NCBI GenBank assembly: GCA_023405815.1 | Contig: JAEXXM010000010.1 | Location: forward strand, 1-64,000 | Direction of reading: 5' to 3' | DNA from: Pseudomonadota bacterium | Lineage (GTDB): Bacteria; Pseudomonadota; Alphaproteobacteria; Rhizobiales; Hyphomicrobiaceae | Length of the DNA: 64,000 nt | Part shown: one piece after another, positions 25,279 to 32,549 of the stretch | Layout: every line of letters starts with the position of its first letter | Position numbering within the stretch: the stretch's first letter is position 1 | Program-made: the position numbers and the translations under genes | Notes under the pieces: generated by a model | Told to the model about the DNA's origin: nothing | The model's input: the letters and a program-made list of their open reading frames with translations, nothing else | The model's database searches: none

Positions 25279-26253
25279 ATGGCTGATAAGAAAAAGGCGA
25301 TCGCCGCGCGTTCGGCGAAGTCTTCGGCTGCCGCCGGCAAGAAGGTGAGCCGCGCGCAACCTGTTACGAAAAAGCCGGGTCGCTCGGAGGCCAAGCTTGT
25401 CGCAAAGAAGCCGGTTGCCAAGGCCCACCCGGTTAAGGGCAAGAAGCCTGTCGCCAAGACAGCAGGAACCGCTCCGGCCGTCAAGCAGACCGTTAAGGCG
25501 CCCCTGCACAAGCCTGTGGTTGGCAAGCCGGCAGCCGCCCCGCAGCGTGCCGTTGCAGCCGCCAAGCCGTCGGGCCAGAAGATCACCGCTCCGGTGCCCC
25601 CGCAGGCCCACCCTGCGCAGGTGCATATGACGCCGAAGGCCGTCGCCGAGAAGGCCGCCGCCGCGCGCCAGCTCATGACCGCGCAGAAGAAGCCGGTCAG
25701 CCAGCGCCACGGCTTCAAGGCCAGCGAGTTCATCGTCTACCCGGCGCACGGTGTCGGCCGCATCGTCGCCATCGAGGAGCAGGAGATCGCCGGCATGGCT
25801 CTCGAGCTCTTCGTCATCACCTTCGAGAAGGAGAAGCTGACGCTGCGCGTGCCGACCGGCAAGCTGGCGAGCGTCGGCATGCGCAAGCTCTCCGACGAGA
25901 ACGTCGTCAAGAAGGCGATGGAGATCCTGAAGGGCCGCGCGCGTGTGAAGCGCACCATGTGGAGCCGCCGCGCTCAGGAGTACGTCGCCAAGATCAACTC
26001 CGGTGATCTCGTCTCGATCGCCGAGGTCGTCCGCGACCTCTACCGCTCCGAGGCGCAGCCCGAGCAGTCCTACTCCGAGCGTCAGCTCTACGAGGACGCG
26101 CTCGATCGCATGGCGCGCGAGATCGCCGCCGTCGAGAAGCTCGACGAGCGCGGCGCCGTCCAGCGCATCACCGATGTGCTGGCCAAGAGCGCCCGCGGCC
26201 GTCGTCTGGCTTCCGAGGCAGAGGAAGGCGACGCCGAGACGCGCGCGGCCTAA
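25279..26253 (+). CDS. carD: CarD family RNA polymerase-binding regulator with long basic N-terminus
   Basis: CarD-family proteins bind the RNA polymerase beta subunit and stabilise open complexes. The C-terminal half (from about residue 143) is a full CarD/TRCF-like domain: FKASEFIVYPAHGVGRIVAIEEQEI, LRVPTGKLASVGMRKLS and helical RAQEYVAKINSGDLVSIAEVVRDLYR. The first 140 residues are Lys/Ala/Pro-rich, like a histone H1 tail, and should be disordered and DNA-binding. The total of 324 residues is nearly twice the usual size of about 170. Start ATG 25279 after GAGACG. A strong terminator follows. Confidence 0.92.
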   Translation: MADKKKAIAARSAKSSAAAGKKVSRAQPVTKKPGRSEAKLVAKKPVAKAHPVKGKKPVAKTAGTAPAVKQTVKAPLHKPVVGKPAAAPQRAVAAAKPSGQKITAPVPPQAHPAQVHMTPKAVAEKAAAARQLMTAQKKPVSQRHGFKASEFIVYPAHGVGRIVAIEEQEIAGMALELFVITFEKEKLTLRVPTGKLASVGMRKLSDENVVKKAMEILKGRARVKRTMWSRRAQEYVAKINSGDLVSIAEVVRDLYRSEAQPEQSYSERQLYEDALDRMAREIAAVEKLDERGAVQRITDVLAKSARGRRLASEAEEGDAETRAA

Positions 26254-26267
26254 ATCGCGACGCCGTC

Positions 26268-27230
26268 TTAGAGATCCAGAGCGCCCGGTGCCGATGGTTC
26301 CGGGCGCTCTTCTTTTTCCGGCACTGCGCGATTCTCGCGATCGCTGCTCGTCGTCGCCTCGGAAGGCGGAAGCGGTGCGCGCCCCGGCGGACTGTCGTCG
26401 GCCGGCGCGAGCTGGCTCGGATCCTCGATGTCGATGTACGGCCCGTTGCGATACTGAATCCACCCGCGCACTTCGACGCGCTTTCCCTCGAGTGCCGCGA
26501 GCGTTTTCGCCCAATCGGGGTTCGCTCTCAGCACGCGCTGCTCGATCCCAGCCGTGAAGTCGCTGCGCCAATCGGCACCGAAGTTGATGTACGTCCGCGT
26601 CTTGGTGACCGCCACCTTGGCAATCCGCCCCGCGACGATCTCGTAGGAATTCCGTCGGCGCAGCAGGTCGCGTGTCGCGCGCGCGGAGCGCACCATGTAG
26701 GCGGCATCGGCCCACAGCCCGGAGGCCGATTCGCGCGCGACGCGCTCATGCGCCAGGAGTTCCCTCATGCAGGCATAGCTTCCGGGGAGCCCGTAGGCGC
26801 GCGCATGTCCGCCGCTGAGCAGCTCACCCTGCACCCAAACGCGTTCGCCATGTCGGTCGATGAACACGTGCGCGAGCTTGCGCCCGTAGCGATCCTCGGC
26901 GCGCCCCGCCGTCGCCAGCGAAACGGAGCGCCCGAGCACCAGCGCCTTGAGTACGGCGATGGCAGCCTCCTCTGCCCGCCACGCTTGTGCCTGCGGTGAA
27001 AGGTCGGGCGATCGCGGTGCGAGCGCACCGATTAGGCGCACCTCCTGATGATCGTCGAGCAGCAACGTCTCGCTGTCGATCACGCGCACGACCGACCGCG
27101 TCGGACCGCCGGCGAGCGTGCACGTCTCTTCGCGCGCCCCGGGCCGCTCGGCGGACGAAGCGGGGGCAGCCGTCAGCACCGCGAGCGCCGCGGTCGCTGC
27201 GAGCCGGACGAAAGGGCGGGCGCGATGCAT
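26268..27230 (-). CDS. exported staphylococcal nuclease-like (SNase) protein
   Basis: The 320-residue protein has a signal peptide (ARPFVRLAATAALAVLTAAPASS) and an OB-fold SNase/thermonuclease domain (about residues 45-180): VRVIDSETLLLDDHQEVRLIGALAP, then RYGRKLAHVFIDRHGERVWVQGELLSGGHARAY, with the Arg and Glu positions partly kept. The canonical active-site Asp/Arg/Glu set is not fully visible, so nuclease activity is uncertain. A second beta domain (about 185-260) resembles a nucleic-acid or ligand-binding module. The C-terminal tail is Pro/Glu-rich and its coding DNA contains the carD terminator. Confidence 0.78.
   Translation of the reverse strand: MHRARPFVRLAATAALAVLTAAPASSAERPGAREETCTLAGGPTRSVVRVIDSETLLLDDHQEVRLIGALAPRSPDLSPQAQAWRAEEAAIAVLKALVLGRSVSLATAGRAEDRYGRKLAHVFIDRHGERVWVQGELLSGGHARAYGLPGSYACMRELLAHERVARESASGLWADAAYMVRSARATRDLLRRRNSYEIVAGRIAKVAVTKTRTYINFGADWRSDFTAGIEQRVLRANPDWAKTLAALEGKRVEVRGWIQYRNGPYIDIEDPSQLAPADDSPPGRAPLPPSEATTSSDRENRAVPEKEERPEPSAPGALDL
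26278..26318 (+). terminator. intrinsic terminator of carD
   Basis: An 11-bp perfect stem, AGAGCGCCCGG (26278-26288) with CCGGGCGCTCT (26300-26310), is followed by TCTTTTTCC. It is 25 bp after the carD stop and lies inside the last codons of the convergent SNase-like gene, so it serves as coding sequence on the other strand. Confidence 0.85.
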
Positions 27231-27278
27231 GACGATTTCCCCCGCGCCATCATAGGCAGCCGCGGCAAGGAAATCTCG

Positions 27279-28778
27279 CTAGAACAGGACGAGGGTATGC
27301 GGAGCGTGAAGACAGTCGGGATCGGTCAGGACCGTGTCGGCAAACGGAACGGCATCACCCGCGCCCGGCCCGCCTGGCATATCGCCGGCGAGCAACTCGA
27401 GCTCCGAGCGCATCAGCGGCGGGGCATCGTCGAAGATGATGCGCTCGATGCCTGCATCGGGCGCAGCAAAGAATCCGCTGACGAGGATCGAGCCTCGGGG
27501 AACCGACAGCAAGAGGCCGTGCTTGCCGACCCGTGCGATTGAGACGTCCTCGACGGCAATGCCGCCGGTAAGCACCAGCTCGTCGATGCCAGCGTCCCCG
27601 GGCAGATCGATGACGATGTCGTCGCCGTCTCCGATGAGATACACATAGCCGTCGCTGCCGTTCCCGCCGATGAGCGTATCGTCGCCTTCGCCGCCGTAGA
27701 GCGTATCGTCGCCCCCCTTCCCGTCGATGACCTCGGCCACGTCCGTGCCGATGAGGCGATCGTTGCCGTCCGTGCCGGAGTCAGCATTGCCGATGACCGC
27801 CGCATCCTCCGCGACGATCATTGCGCGCCGGGTTTCGGGACCGCCAACGTCCGCATGCGGCTGCAGCACGCGATTGTCCTCGAGCAGGTTTATGTCCTTG
27901 CCGAGCTCGATGCGGTCGCTCTTGGCATTCCACTGAATGCGCTCGACGGAGAACAGGTGATCGGTGCCGTCGTCATAGACCGCGAAAAAGTTGGGGGATC
28001 TGTGCGGCACCCAGTGCCGGTTGAACGTGATCGTGACCTCGCCGGCACCCGAATAGTCGATGACGTCCGTTCCGTCGGCCGCGTATGCCAGCTGCGGTTG
28101 CCCGCCATGCACGATGTTGAACCCCGGCGACCATCGGAACATGTCGTCCCCTTCGCCGCCGTAGAATTTCTCGATCTGCCGTGCTCCGCCGCCGATGAGC
28201 ACGTCGTCGCCGCCGCCGCCGAGCAGGGTGGTAAAGCCGTGCTCGATGCGCATCTGCTCGGCCCCGCCGGTGCCGAGCAGCGTGGATGTGCCCGGCGACA
28301 GGCGCATGCCGAAGGGCAGGCTCTGCGTCGGATCGAGACCGGAATAGTGGATCAGCGAAGCGACCGCCGACGAGGAGTTGATCGTCGGCGTGGGCGAGCC
28401 GGGAAGCCCATACGCGATGTAGGGGTAATCCTCGGCCTCGATGTCGCGCGCATAGCCGGACATCGTCTCCCAGGCGCGAAATTCATCGCCGCCGAAGGCG
28501 AGCGGCCGGCTGCCGCGCAGCTCCGGTGTGCCGATCTTCTCCGTCAGCTCGCCCCGTGCGGCGAGGTTGGCGGTGGCGAGTGTGGTGCGCCCGTCTGCCC
28601 CCTCGATGCCGAGGAAGGTGCCGAGGCTCGTCGTGTCGCGCACCCCCTCCATCACGAACCAGTCGTCCTGCCACGAGGCGCCCTCGCCCGGTTCGAAGAC
28701 GAGCTGCAGGTGGTCGAAACCGAGGTGTCCGAGGCCGAAGGTCTGCACTGGCATCCATTCGACGCGCACCCGCGGCAC
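27279..28778 (-). CDS. RTX calcium-binding protein
   Basis: The protein of about 499 residues contains hemolysin-type GGxGxDxxx nonapeptide repeats in two clusters: GFTTLLGGGGDDVLIGGG in the middle and GTDGNDRLIGTDVAEVIDGKGGDDTLYGGEGDDTLIGGNGSD further on. These form Ca2+-binding beta rolls and usually mark type I secreted proteins. The N-terminal half is unlike known enzymes, and no catalytic motif is seen. The GTG at 28778 with AGGGGG upstream is preferred; a TTG at 28811 extends the frame. No type I secretion genes lie in the window. Function unknown. Confidence 0.8.
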   Translation of the reverse strand: MPRVRVEWMPVQTFGLGHLGFDHLQLVFEPGEGASWQDDWFVMEGVRDTTSLGTFLGIEGADGRTTLATANLAARGELTEKIGTPELRGSRPLAFGGDEFRAWETMSGYARDIEAEDYPYIAYGLPGSPTPTINSSSAVASLIHYSGLDPTQSLPFGMRLSPGTSTLLGTGGAEQMRIEHGFTTLLGGGGDDVLIGGGARQIEKFYGGEGDDMFRWSPGFNIVHGGQPQLAYAADGTDVIDYSGAGEVTITFNRHWVPHRSPNFFAVYDDGTDHLFSVERIQWNAKSDRIELGKDINLLEDNRVLQPHADVGGPETRRAMIVAEDAAVIGNADSGTDGNDRLIGTDVAEVIDGKGGDDTLYGGEGDDTLIGGNGSDGYVYLIGDGDDIVIDLPGDAGIDELVLTGGIAVEDVSIARVGKHGLLLSVPRGSILVSGFFAAPDAGIERIIFDDAPPLMRSELELLAGDMPGGPGAGDAVPFADTVLTDPDCLHAPHTLVLF

Positions 28779-28884
28779 GGCCAACCCCCTAGTAGCTCCC
28801 CGACAGCGCAACCCAAGATTGCACTTTAGCTGCCATTCCCTAGCACGAGAGGGCAGACTTCCGCCATTAACCGTGTTTAATTTG

Positions 28885-28980
28885 GCGCCAGGAGGCAGGC
28901 TGCTCGTAGTTTTCTTGCCACGGCGACGTAGCTCCGCATCCGGTTCCTTTGGAGCCCGGCTTCGGCCGGGCTCTCTCTTT
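28885..28980 (+). ncRNA. candidate small RNA upstream of tRNA-Arg
   Basis: A perfect terminator hairpin at 28952-28973 has no plus-strand gene in front of it: the nearest upstream gene (RTX) is on the other strand and starts at 28778. A TTTAAT -10-like element at 28876-28881 would give a transcript of about 95 nt. No -35 match is convincing and I recognise no known RNA family, so this is a candidate only. Confidence 0.3.
28952..28980 (+). terminator. UUCG-loop intrinsic terminator
   Basis: A 9-bp stem, GAGCCCGGC (28952-28960) with GCCGGGCTC (28965-28973), is closed by a TTCG tetraloop and followed by TCTCTTT. The orientation is plus by the T-rich tail. Confidence 0.65.
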
Positions 28981-29037
28981 CCGCCTTTGTTTGCCTCTCT
29001 GCGGCAAGAAGAGTAGCAGAGGGCGCAGCGCGCTTTC

Positions 29038-29114
29038 GGCCCCGTAGCTCAGCTGGATAGAGCACCAGATTCCTAATCTGGGGGTCACAGGTTCAAATCC
29101 TGTCGGGGTCACCA
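29038..29114 (+). tRNA. tRNA-Arg (anticodon CCT)
   Basis: The full cloverleaf is readable. The acceptor stem GGCCCCG (29038-29044) pairs with CGGGGTC (29104-29110, one G-T pair). The D arm is GCTCAGCTGGATAGAGC, the anticodon stem CCAGA/TCTGG has loop TTCCTAA with anticodon CCT at 29072-29074, and the T arm is ACAGG-TTCAAAT-CCTGT. CCA is encoded (29112-29114). It reads AGG codons. Its 3' end borders a stretch of small unusual genes, and tRNA 3' ends are common integration sites. Confidence 0.97.
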
Positions 29115-29321
29115 ATTAAATCAAGGGGTTAGGTAGAGGCGGAAGCGGAAGCCCTAGAAAAAGTAATGACGCAGACGGGTTTGGGAGCGGTGCTCCATCG
29201 TCCTCGCTACGGCTGACGCCTACCGCCTCGCAAGCTGTTGAACATCAATCGCGTGCCTTCGGCCTGTGAGGCGCAGGTCGAATCATGTTGCCTTGTAAAA
29301 GGAAGACAGAGGGGGGCACTC

Positions 29322-29660
29322 ATGAGGGAACTTATCGAGGAGTTCAAAGCCGTAGCGCTGCTGGTGTGTCTGCCCTTTGTAGCGATCTGGCTTTCTATAA
29401 GGGGTGCCCCAGACATCTTGCGTGCTTCAATTATCAGGAATCTATACCGCTTCGGTTGGATTACGCTTTCTGCAGCCGAAGATATGGCCAGGATGCACGG
29501 TCTTCGGTCCAGCTCAACCGAGGCGCTTTTATACAGAAAGGATCAGAGGCTGTATCGGGCGTATCGAGAGGGGAACGATGAAGCGCAGCACGCGAGATGG
29601 GTAGCAAACCTCGATGAAGATAGTCGAAGCCTGCTTAGGAAAGCCGGGCAGATCGATTGA
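29322..29660 (+). CDS. small membrane-anchored hypothetical protein
   Basis: The 112-residue protein has one N-terminal hydrophobic segment (VALLVCLPFVAIWLSIRG, about residues 11-28). A soluble part follows, with an ITLSAAEDMARMHGLRSSST helix, YRKDQRLYRAYREGNDEAQ and a charged end. The ATG at 29322 has AGAGGGGGG upstream. I recognise no family. Codon use is AT-richer than that of the surrounding housekeeping genes, and it sits just after tRNA-Arg, suggesting horizontal origin. Confidence 0.6.
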   Translation: MRELIEEFKAVALLVCLPFVAIWLSIRGAPDILRASIIRNLYRFGWITLSAAEDMARMHGLRSSSTEALLYRKDQRLYRAYREGNDEAQHARWVANLDEDSRSLLRKAGQID

Positions 29661-29758
29661 TAAAGGCACCCTCAAAATATCGCACAGAAATTCCTCGGGG
29701 CTAGGCTCGCCAGAATCGGATAACTGACGGTCACCACCGGTCTAATGAGGTGACGCAT

Positions 29759-30202
29759 ATGGAGATCGATTGGTCGGCGCTCGTAGCACTATTGGCCCTT
29801 GGCGTTTCTCTCTGGACGCTACGCCGCGACGCGGAAAGTCGGCACCTTTCTCACATTGCACGAAAAACAGCGGTTCAGTCCGCCCTATTTTCCCAATGGT
29901 GTCATCTTGGTGATGCCAGTCTGCGATGTCAGTCAATTATAGATGATGTTGAGCTGCCGATAGCTAAGCGCCTAGAGGCATGTGCCAAGCGTCTGGATGA
30001 ATCGTCTGCCAGGCTGCAAGAGCTCATGGAGAAGCTGAAGAGTATCGACACCGACAAGAGGCCTAGTTACCGGACCCGAGTTTGGTGGGAGGAGATGTAC
30101 GGTTCCTGTCATCTTATGCTTGAGCAATCGCGGGACCTACTCAAGACCGTTGATGACCTGATTGAAGAGGTTGAACGGACTGCAAAGCGCACTCCTAGCT
30201 AG
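29759..30202 (+). CDS. membrane-anchored coiled-coil hypothetical protein
   Basis: The 147-residue protein has one N-terminal hydrophobic segment (WSALVALLALGVSLWTL, residues about 4-20), followed by a basic stretch and long helices with heptad-like spacing (LEACAKRLDESSARLQELMEKLKS and LLKTVDDLIEEVERTAKR) that probably form a coiled coil facing the cytoplasm. The ATG at 29759 has TGAGG eight bases upstream; a GTG at 29750 is possible. I recognise no family. Lower-GC codon use matches the gene before it. Confidence 0.6.
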   Translation: MEIDWSALVALLALGVSLWTLRRDAESRHLSHIARKTAVQSALFSQWCHLGDASLRCQSIIDDVELPIAKRLEACAKRLDESSARLQELMEKLKSIDTDKRPSYRTRVWWEEMYGSCHLMLEQSRDLLKTVDDLIEEVERTAKRTPS

Positions 30203-30268
30203 CCCTTTCGTTCTTGCACCCTGACTCGGCCTGAATCATGATTCCCTCGGACGGGTGAGGGATGACAG

Positions 30269-30487
30269 ATGCACGAGCTATTCTTGCAACTAATCGAGCA
30301 GCTTCGGACACCGACTAGTAACGCCATAGGCTTCCTAGAGCTTACGCAGAACCCTCACGTTGGGGAGCTGAACGAGAAGCAGAGGGAATACCTGCGGGAT
30401 GCCATGACCTCGGTGGCAGCCATAAGCGAGATAATCGACGACCTACAGAAGCTCATAGCTTTGGAGCCTGAGAAACGGCTGCACTAA
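30269..30487 (+). CDS. solitary histidine-kinase dimerisation (HisKA)-like domain without the His
   Basis: The whole 72-residue protein resembles one DHp/HisKA helical hairpin: LRTPTSNAIGFLELTQ corresponds to the usual HELRTPLNAIIGFSEL, and GELNEKQREYLRDAMTS, then IIDDLQKL, correspond to the second helix. The residue that should be the phospho-acceptor His is Glu (IEQLRTPT instead of SHELRTPL), and there is no ATPase domain. The ATG has GAGGG nine bases upstream. It may dimerise with, and interfere with, a complete kinase, or act as a scaffold. A 12-bp perfect palindrome GAATCATGATTC lies 25 bp upstream of the start. Confidence 0.6.
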   Translation: MHELFLQLIEQLRTPTSNAIGFLELTQNPHVGELNEKQREYLRDAMTSVAAISEIIDDLQKLIALEPEKRLH

Positions 30488-30510
30488 GCCCTCGGCCCCC
30501 CACGCCCGCC

Positions 30511-30561
30511 CCTTATGCCGTCCTTATGCCGGCCCCCCAAGATCCGTATCGAATCCTTATG
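30511..30561 (+). promoter_or_regulatory. predicted KdpE operator: CCTTATG repeats phased by 11 bp
   Basis: CCTTATG occurs at 30511, 30522 and 30555, and a weaker CCGTATC at 30544. All start positions differ by multiples of 11. Seven-base boxes with 4-bp spacers are the architecture bound by OmpR/PhoB-family regulators, and KdpE, encoded in this operon, belongs to that family. The operon starts 47 bp after the last box. Confidence 0.5.
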
Positions 30562-30607
30562 TGAGGTCCCTTAGCTCCTCCACGTCGGTAGCGACTGGAG
30601 GACCTCG

Positions 30608-30691
30608 ATGTTGGATCTAACCTACCTTGCGCTCGGGCTGGCGCTCTTCGGCCTGATGCAGCTTTACGCCCGTTGGGCCGCGAAAGAGTGA
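30608..30691 (+). CDS. 27-residue membrane micropeptide upstream of kdpF
   Basis: The ORF runs MLDLTYLALGLALFGLMQLY... and ends RWAAKE, a single hydrophobic helix with a basic cytoplasmic end. It has an excellent ribosome site (GGAGG, six bases before the ATG). Its stop lies 8 bp before the kdpF start. It resembles KdpF in size and shape but not in sequence, and probably is a further small subunit or regulator of the Kdp complex. It is too short for ordinary gene finders. Confidence 0.6.
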   Translation: MLDLTYLALGLALFGLMQLYARWAAKE

Positions 30692-30699
30692 GGCCGGCG

Positions 30700-30786
30700 A
30701 TGTTCGATCTCATCCTCGGCGGCATCGTCGCCCTTCTCCTCGCGATCTATCTCGTGTTCGCGCTTCTCTACCCAGAGAAGCTCTGA
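30700..30786 (+). CDS. kdpF: K+-transporting ATPase subunit KdpF
   Basis: The 28-residue membrane peptide (starts MFDLILGGIVALLLAIYLVF and ends YPEKL) matches the KdpF pattern of a hydrophobic helix ending in a short L-x-P-E-K/R-F/L tail. KdpF stabilises the KdpABC complex. It lies 8 bp after the micropeptide and 34 bp before kdpA. Confidence 0.85.
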   Translation: MFDLILGGIVALLLAIYLVFALLYPEKL

Positions 30787-30820
30787 CCGCGCGCCCTTTG
30801 CGCAACCCCGGACAAATCCC

Positions 30821-32524
30821 ATGACCCTCAATGGCTGGCTTCAGATCGCCATCATGCTCGCGCTCGTCGTTCTGACGGCGCGCCCCTTAGGACTGTTCCT
30901 TGCCGCCGTCATGGACGGCAGGCGCAGCTTTCTCACGCCCGCGCTGGCCCCGGTCGAAGGCCGCATCTATGCGCTCGCCGGCGTCGATCAGACCCGCGAG
31001 CAGACGTGGCTGCAGTACGTGGCCTCGCTCCTCGCCTTCAATGCCGCCGGCTTCGTTCTGCTCTACGCCATCCTTCGGCTGCAGGGCTTCCTCCCGCTCA
31101 ATCCGCAAGGTTTCGGCGCCTTGAGCGAGCATCTTGCCTTCAACACGGCGGTCTCGTTCGTCACCAACACCAATTGGCAGAGCTACGGCGGCGAGACCAC
31201 GCTCTCGTATTTCAGCCAGATGGTCGGTTTGACGGTGCAGAGCTTCGTTTCCGCCGCAACCGGCATGGCCATCATCGTTCCGCTGGCGCGTGCGTTCTCG
31301 CGCGCCAACGCCACGACGGTCGGTAACTTCTGGGTCGATCTCACTCGCATCACGCTCTACGTGCTGCTGCCGCTGTCGGTCGTCATGGCGTTCGCACTCA
31401 TCGCCTTCGGCGTGCCGCAGAACTTGTCGAGCTACGTCGACGCGACGACCCTCGAGGGTGCCAAGCAGACCATCGCCCAGGGCCCCGTCGCCAGCCAGCT
31501 CGCCATCAAGCAGCTCGGCACCAACGGCGGCGGCTTCTTCAACGTCAACTCGTCTCATCCCTACGAGAACCCCAACATCTGGACCAACACGATCGAGTCC
31601 TGGGCGATCCTCGCCCTGGCGCTCGCCCTGGCCGTGGCCTTCGGAAGAATGATCGGACGCGAGCGCGAGGGTTGGGCGCTGCTTAGCGTCATGGTGCTCT
31701 TCATGATCGCAGGCTGCGCCATCGCCTACTGGGCCGAAGCGGCCGGCAACCCCTTCATGCATGCCATGGGTGTCGATGGCGGCAACATGGAAGGCAAGGA
31801 GGTGCGCTTCGGCATACCGCAGTCTGCGGTCTGGGCGACCTTCACGACCGGCGCCTCGAACGGCTCCGTCAACTCCATGCACGACTCATACATGCCGCTC
31901 GGCGGCCTGGTTCCGCTCGTGCTCATGCAGATCGGCGAGGTCGTTCCCGGCGGTGTCGGCTCCGGCCTCTACGGCATCGTCGTGTTTGCGGTCATCGCAA
32001 TGTTCGTCGCCGGCCTGATGGTGGGACGCACGCCGGAGTACCTCGGCAAGAAGCTCGAGGCCAAGGAAGTGAAGATGGCCATGCTCGCCATCCTGATCAT
32101 GCCGGCGTTCATCCTCGGCTTCAGTGCCGTGTCGGCCGTGTTGCCCGCGGCGCTTGCCGGCCTCAACAACCCTGGCCCGCGCGGCTACAGCGAGATCCTC
32201 TATGCCTTCTCGTCCGCCGCCGGGAACAACGGCTCCGCATTCGCGGGCCTGACCGCCAACGCCCCCTGGTACGACACCACGCTCGGCATCGCCATGCTGG
32301 CCTGCCGGTTCGGCATCATCGTGCCCGTGATGGCCATCGTCGGCTCGCTCGCGGCAAAGCCCAAGCTCGCTCCGTCCGGCGGCACATTCCCGACCGACGG
32401 CGCACTCTTCGTCGCCCTGCTCGCCGGCGTGATCGTCATCGTCAGCGGATTGGAATTCTTCCCGGCACTGGCACTTGGCCCCATCGTCGAGCACTTCCAG
32501 ATGCTTGCCGGCAAGACGTTCTGA
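30821..32524 (+). CDS. kdpA: K+-transporting ATPase subunit KdpA
   Basis: KdpA is the K+-selective channel-like subunit of the high-affinity Kdp pump. The 567-residue protein has many membrane helices and the selectivity-filter-like loops: NTAVSFVTNTNWQSYGGE, QLGTNGGGFFNVNSSHPYENP, TTGASNGSVNSMHDSYMPLGG and AFSSAAGNNGSAFAGL, the four P-loop repeats expected for the superfamily of K+ transporters. Start ATG at 30821. kdpB follows 25 bp after the stop with its own ribosome site. Confidence 0.97.
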   Translation: MTLNGWLQIAIMLALVVLTARPLGLFLAAVMDGRRSFLTPALAPVEGRIYALAGVDQTREQTWLQYVASLLAFNAAGFVLLYAILRLQGFLPLNPQGFGALSEHLAFNTAVSFVTNTNWQSYGGETTLSYFSQMVGLTVQSFVSAATGMAIIVPLARAFSRANATTVGNFWVDLTRITLYVLLPLSVVMAFALIAFGVPQNLSSYVDATTLEGAKQTIAQGPVASQLAIKQLGTNGGGFFNVNSSHPYENPNIWTNTIESWAILALALALAVAFGRMIGREREGWALLSVMVLFMIAGCAIAYWAEAAGNPFMHAMGVDGGNMEGKEVRFGIPQSAVWATFTTGASNGSVNSMHDSYMPLGGLVPLVLMQIGEVVPGGVGSGLYGIVVFAVIAMFVAGLMVGRTPEYLGKKLEAKEVKMAMLAILIMPAFILGFSAVSAVLPAALAGLNNPGPRGYSEILYAFSSAAGNNGSAFAGLTANAPWYDTTLGIAMLACRFGIIVPVMAIVGSLAAKPKLAPSGGTFPTDGALFVALLAGVIVIVSGLEFFPALALGPIVEHFQMLAGKTF

Positions 32525-32549
32525 TCCGCGGTTTCAGGAGACCTCATCC

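Noticed and set aside
29255..29300. tRNA T-arm-like sequence GCAGGTCGAATCATGT after tRNA-Arg
   Set aside because: Only a loose resemblance; no acceptor or anticodon arm can be built, so it is not a tRNA remnant I can support.
29115..30800. Direct repeat of the tRNA-Arg 3' end (attachment site)
   Set aside because: I looked for TCGGGGTCACCA and shorter forms after the island and did not find a convincing copy.
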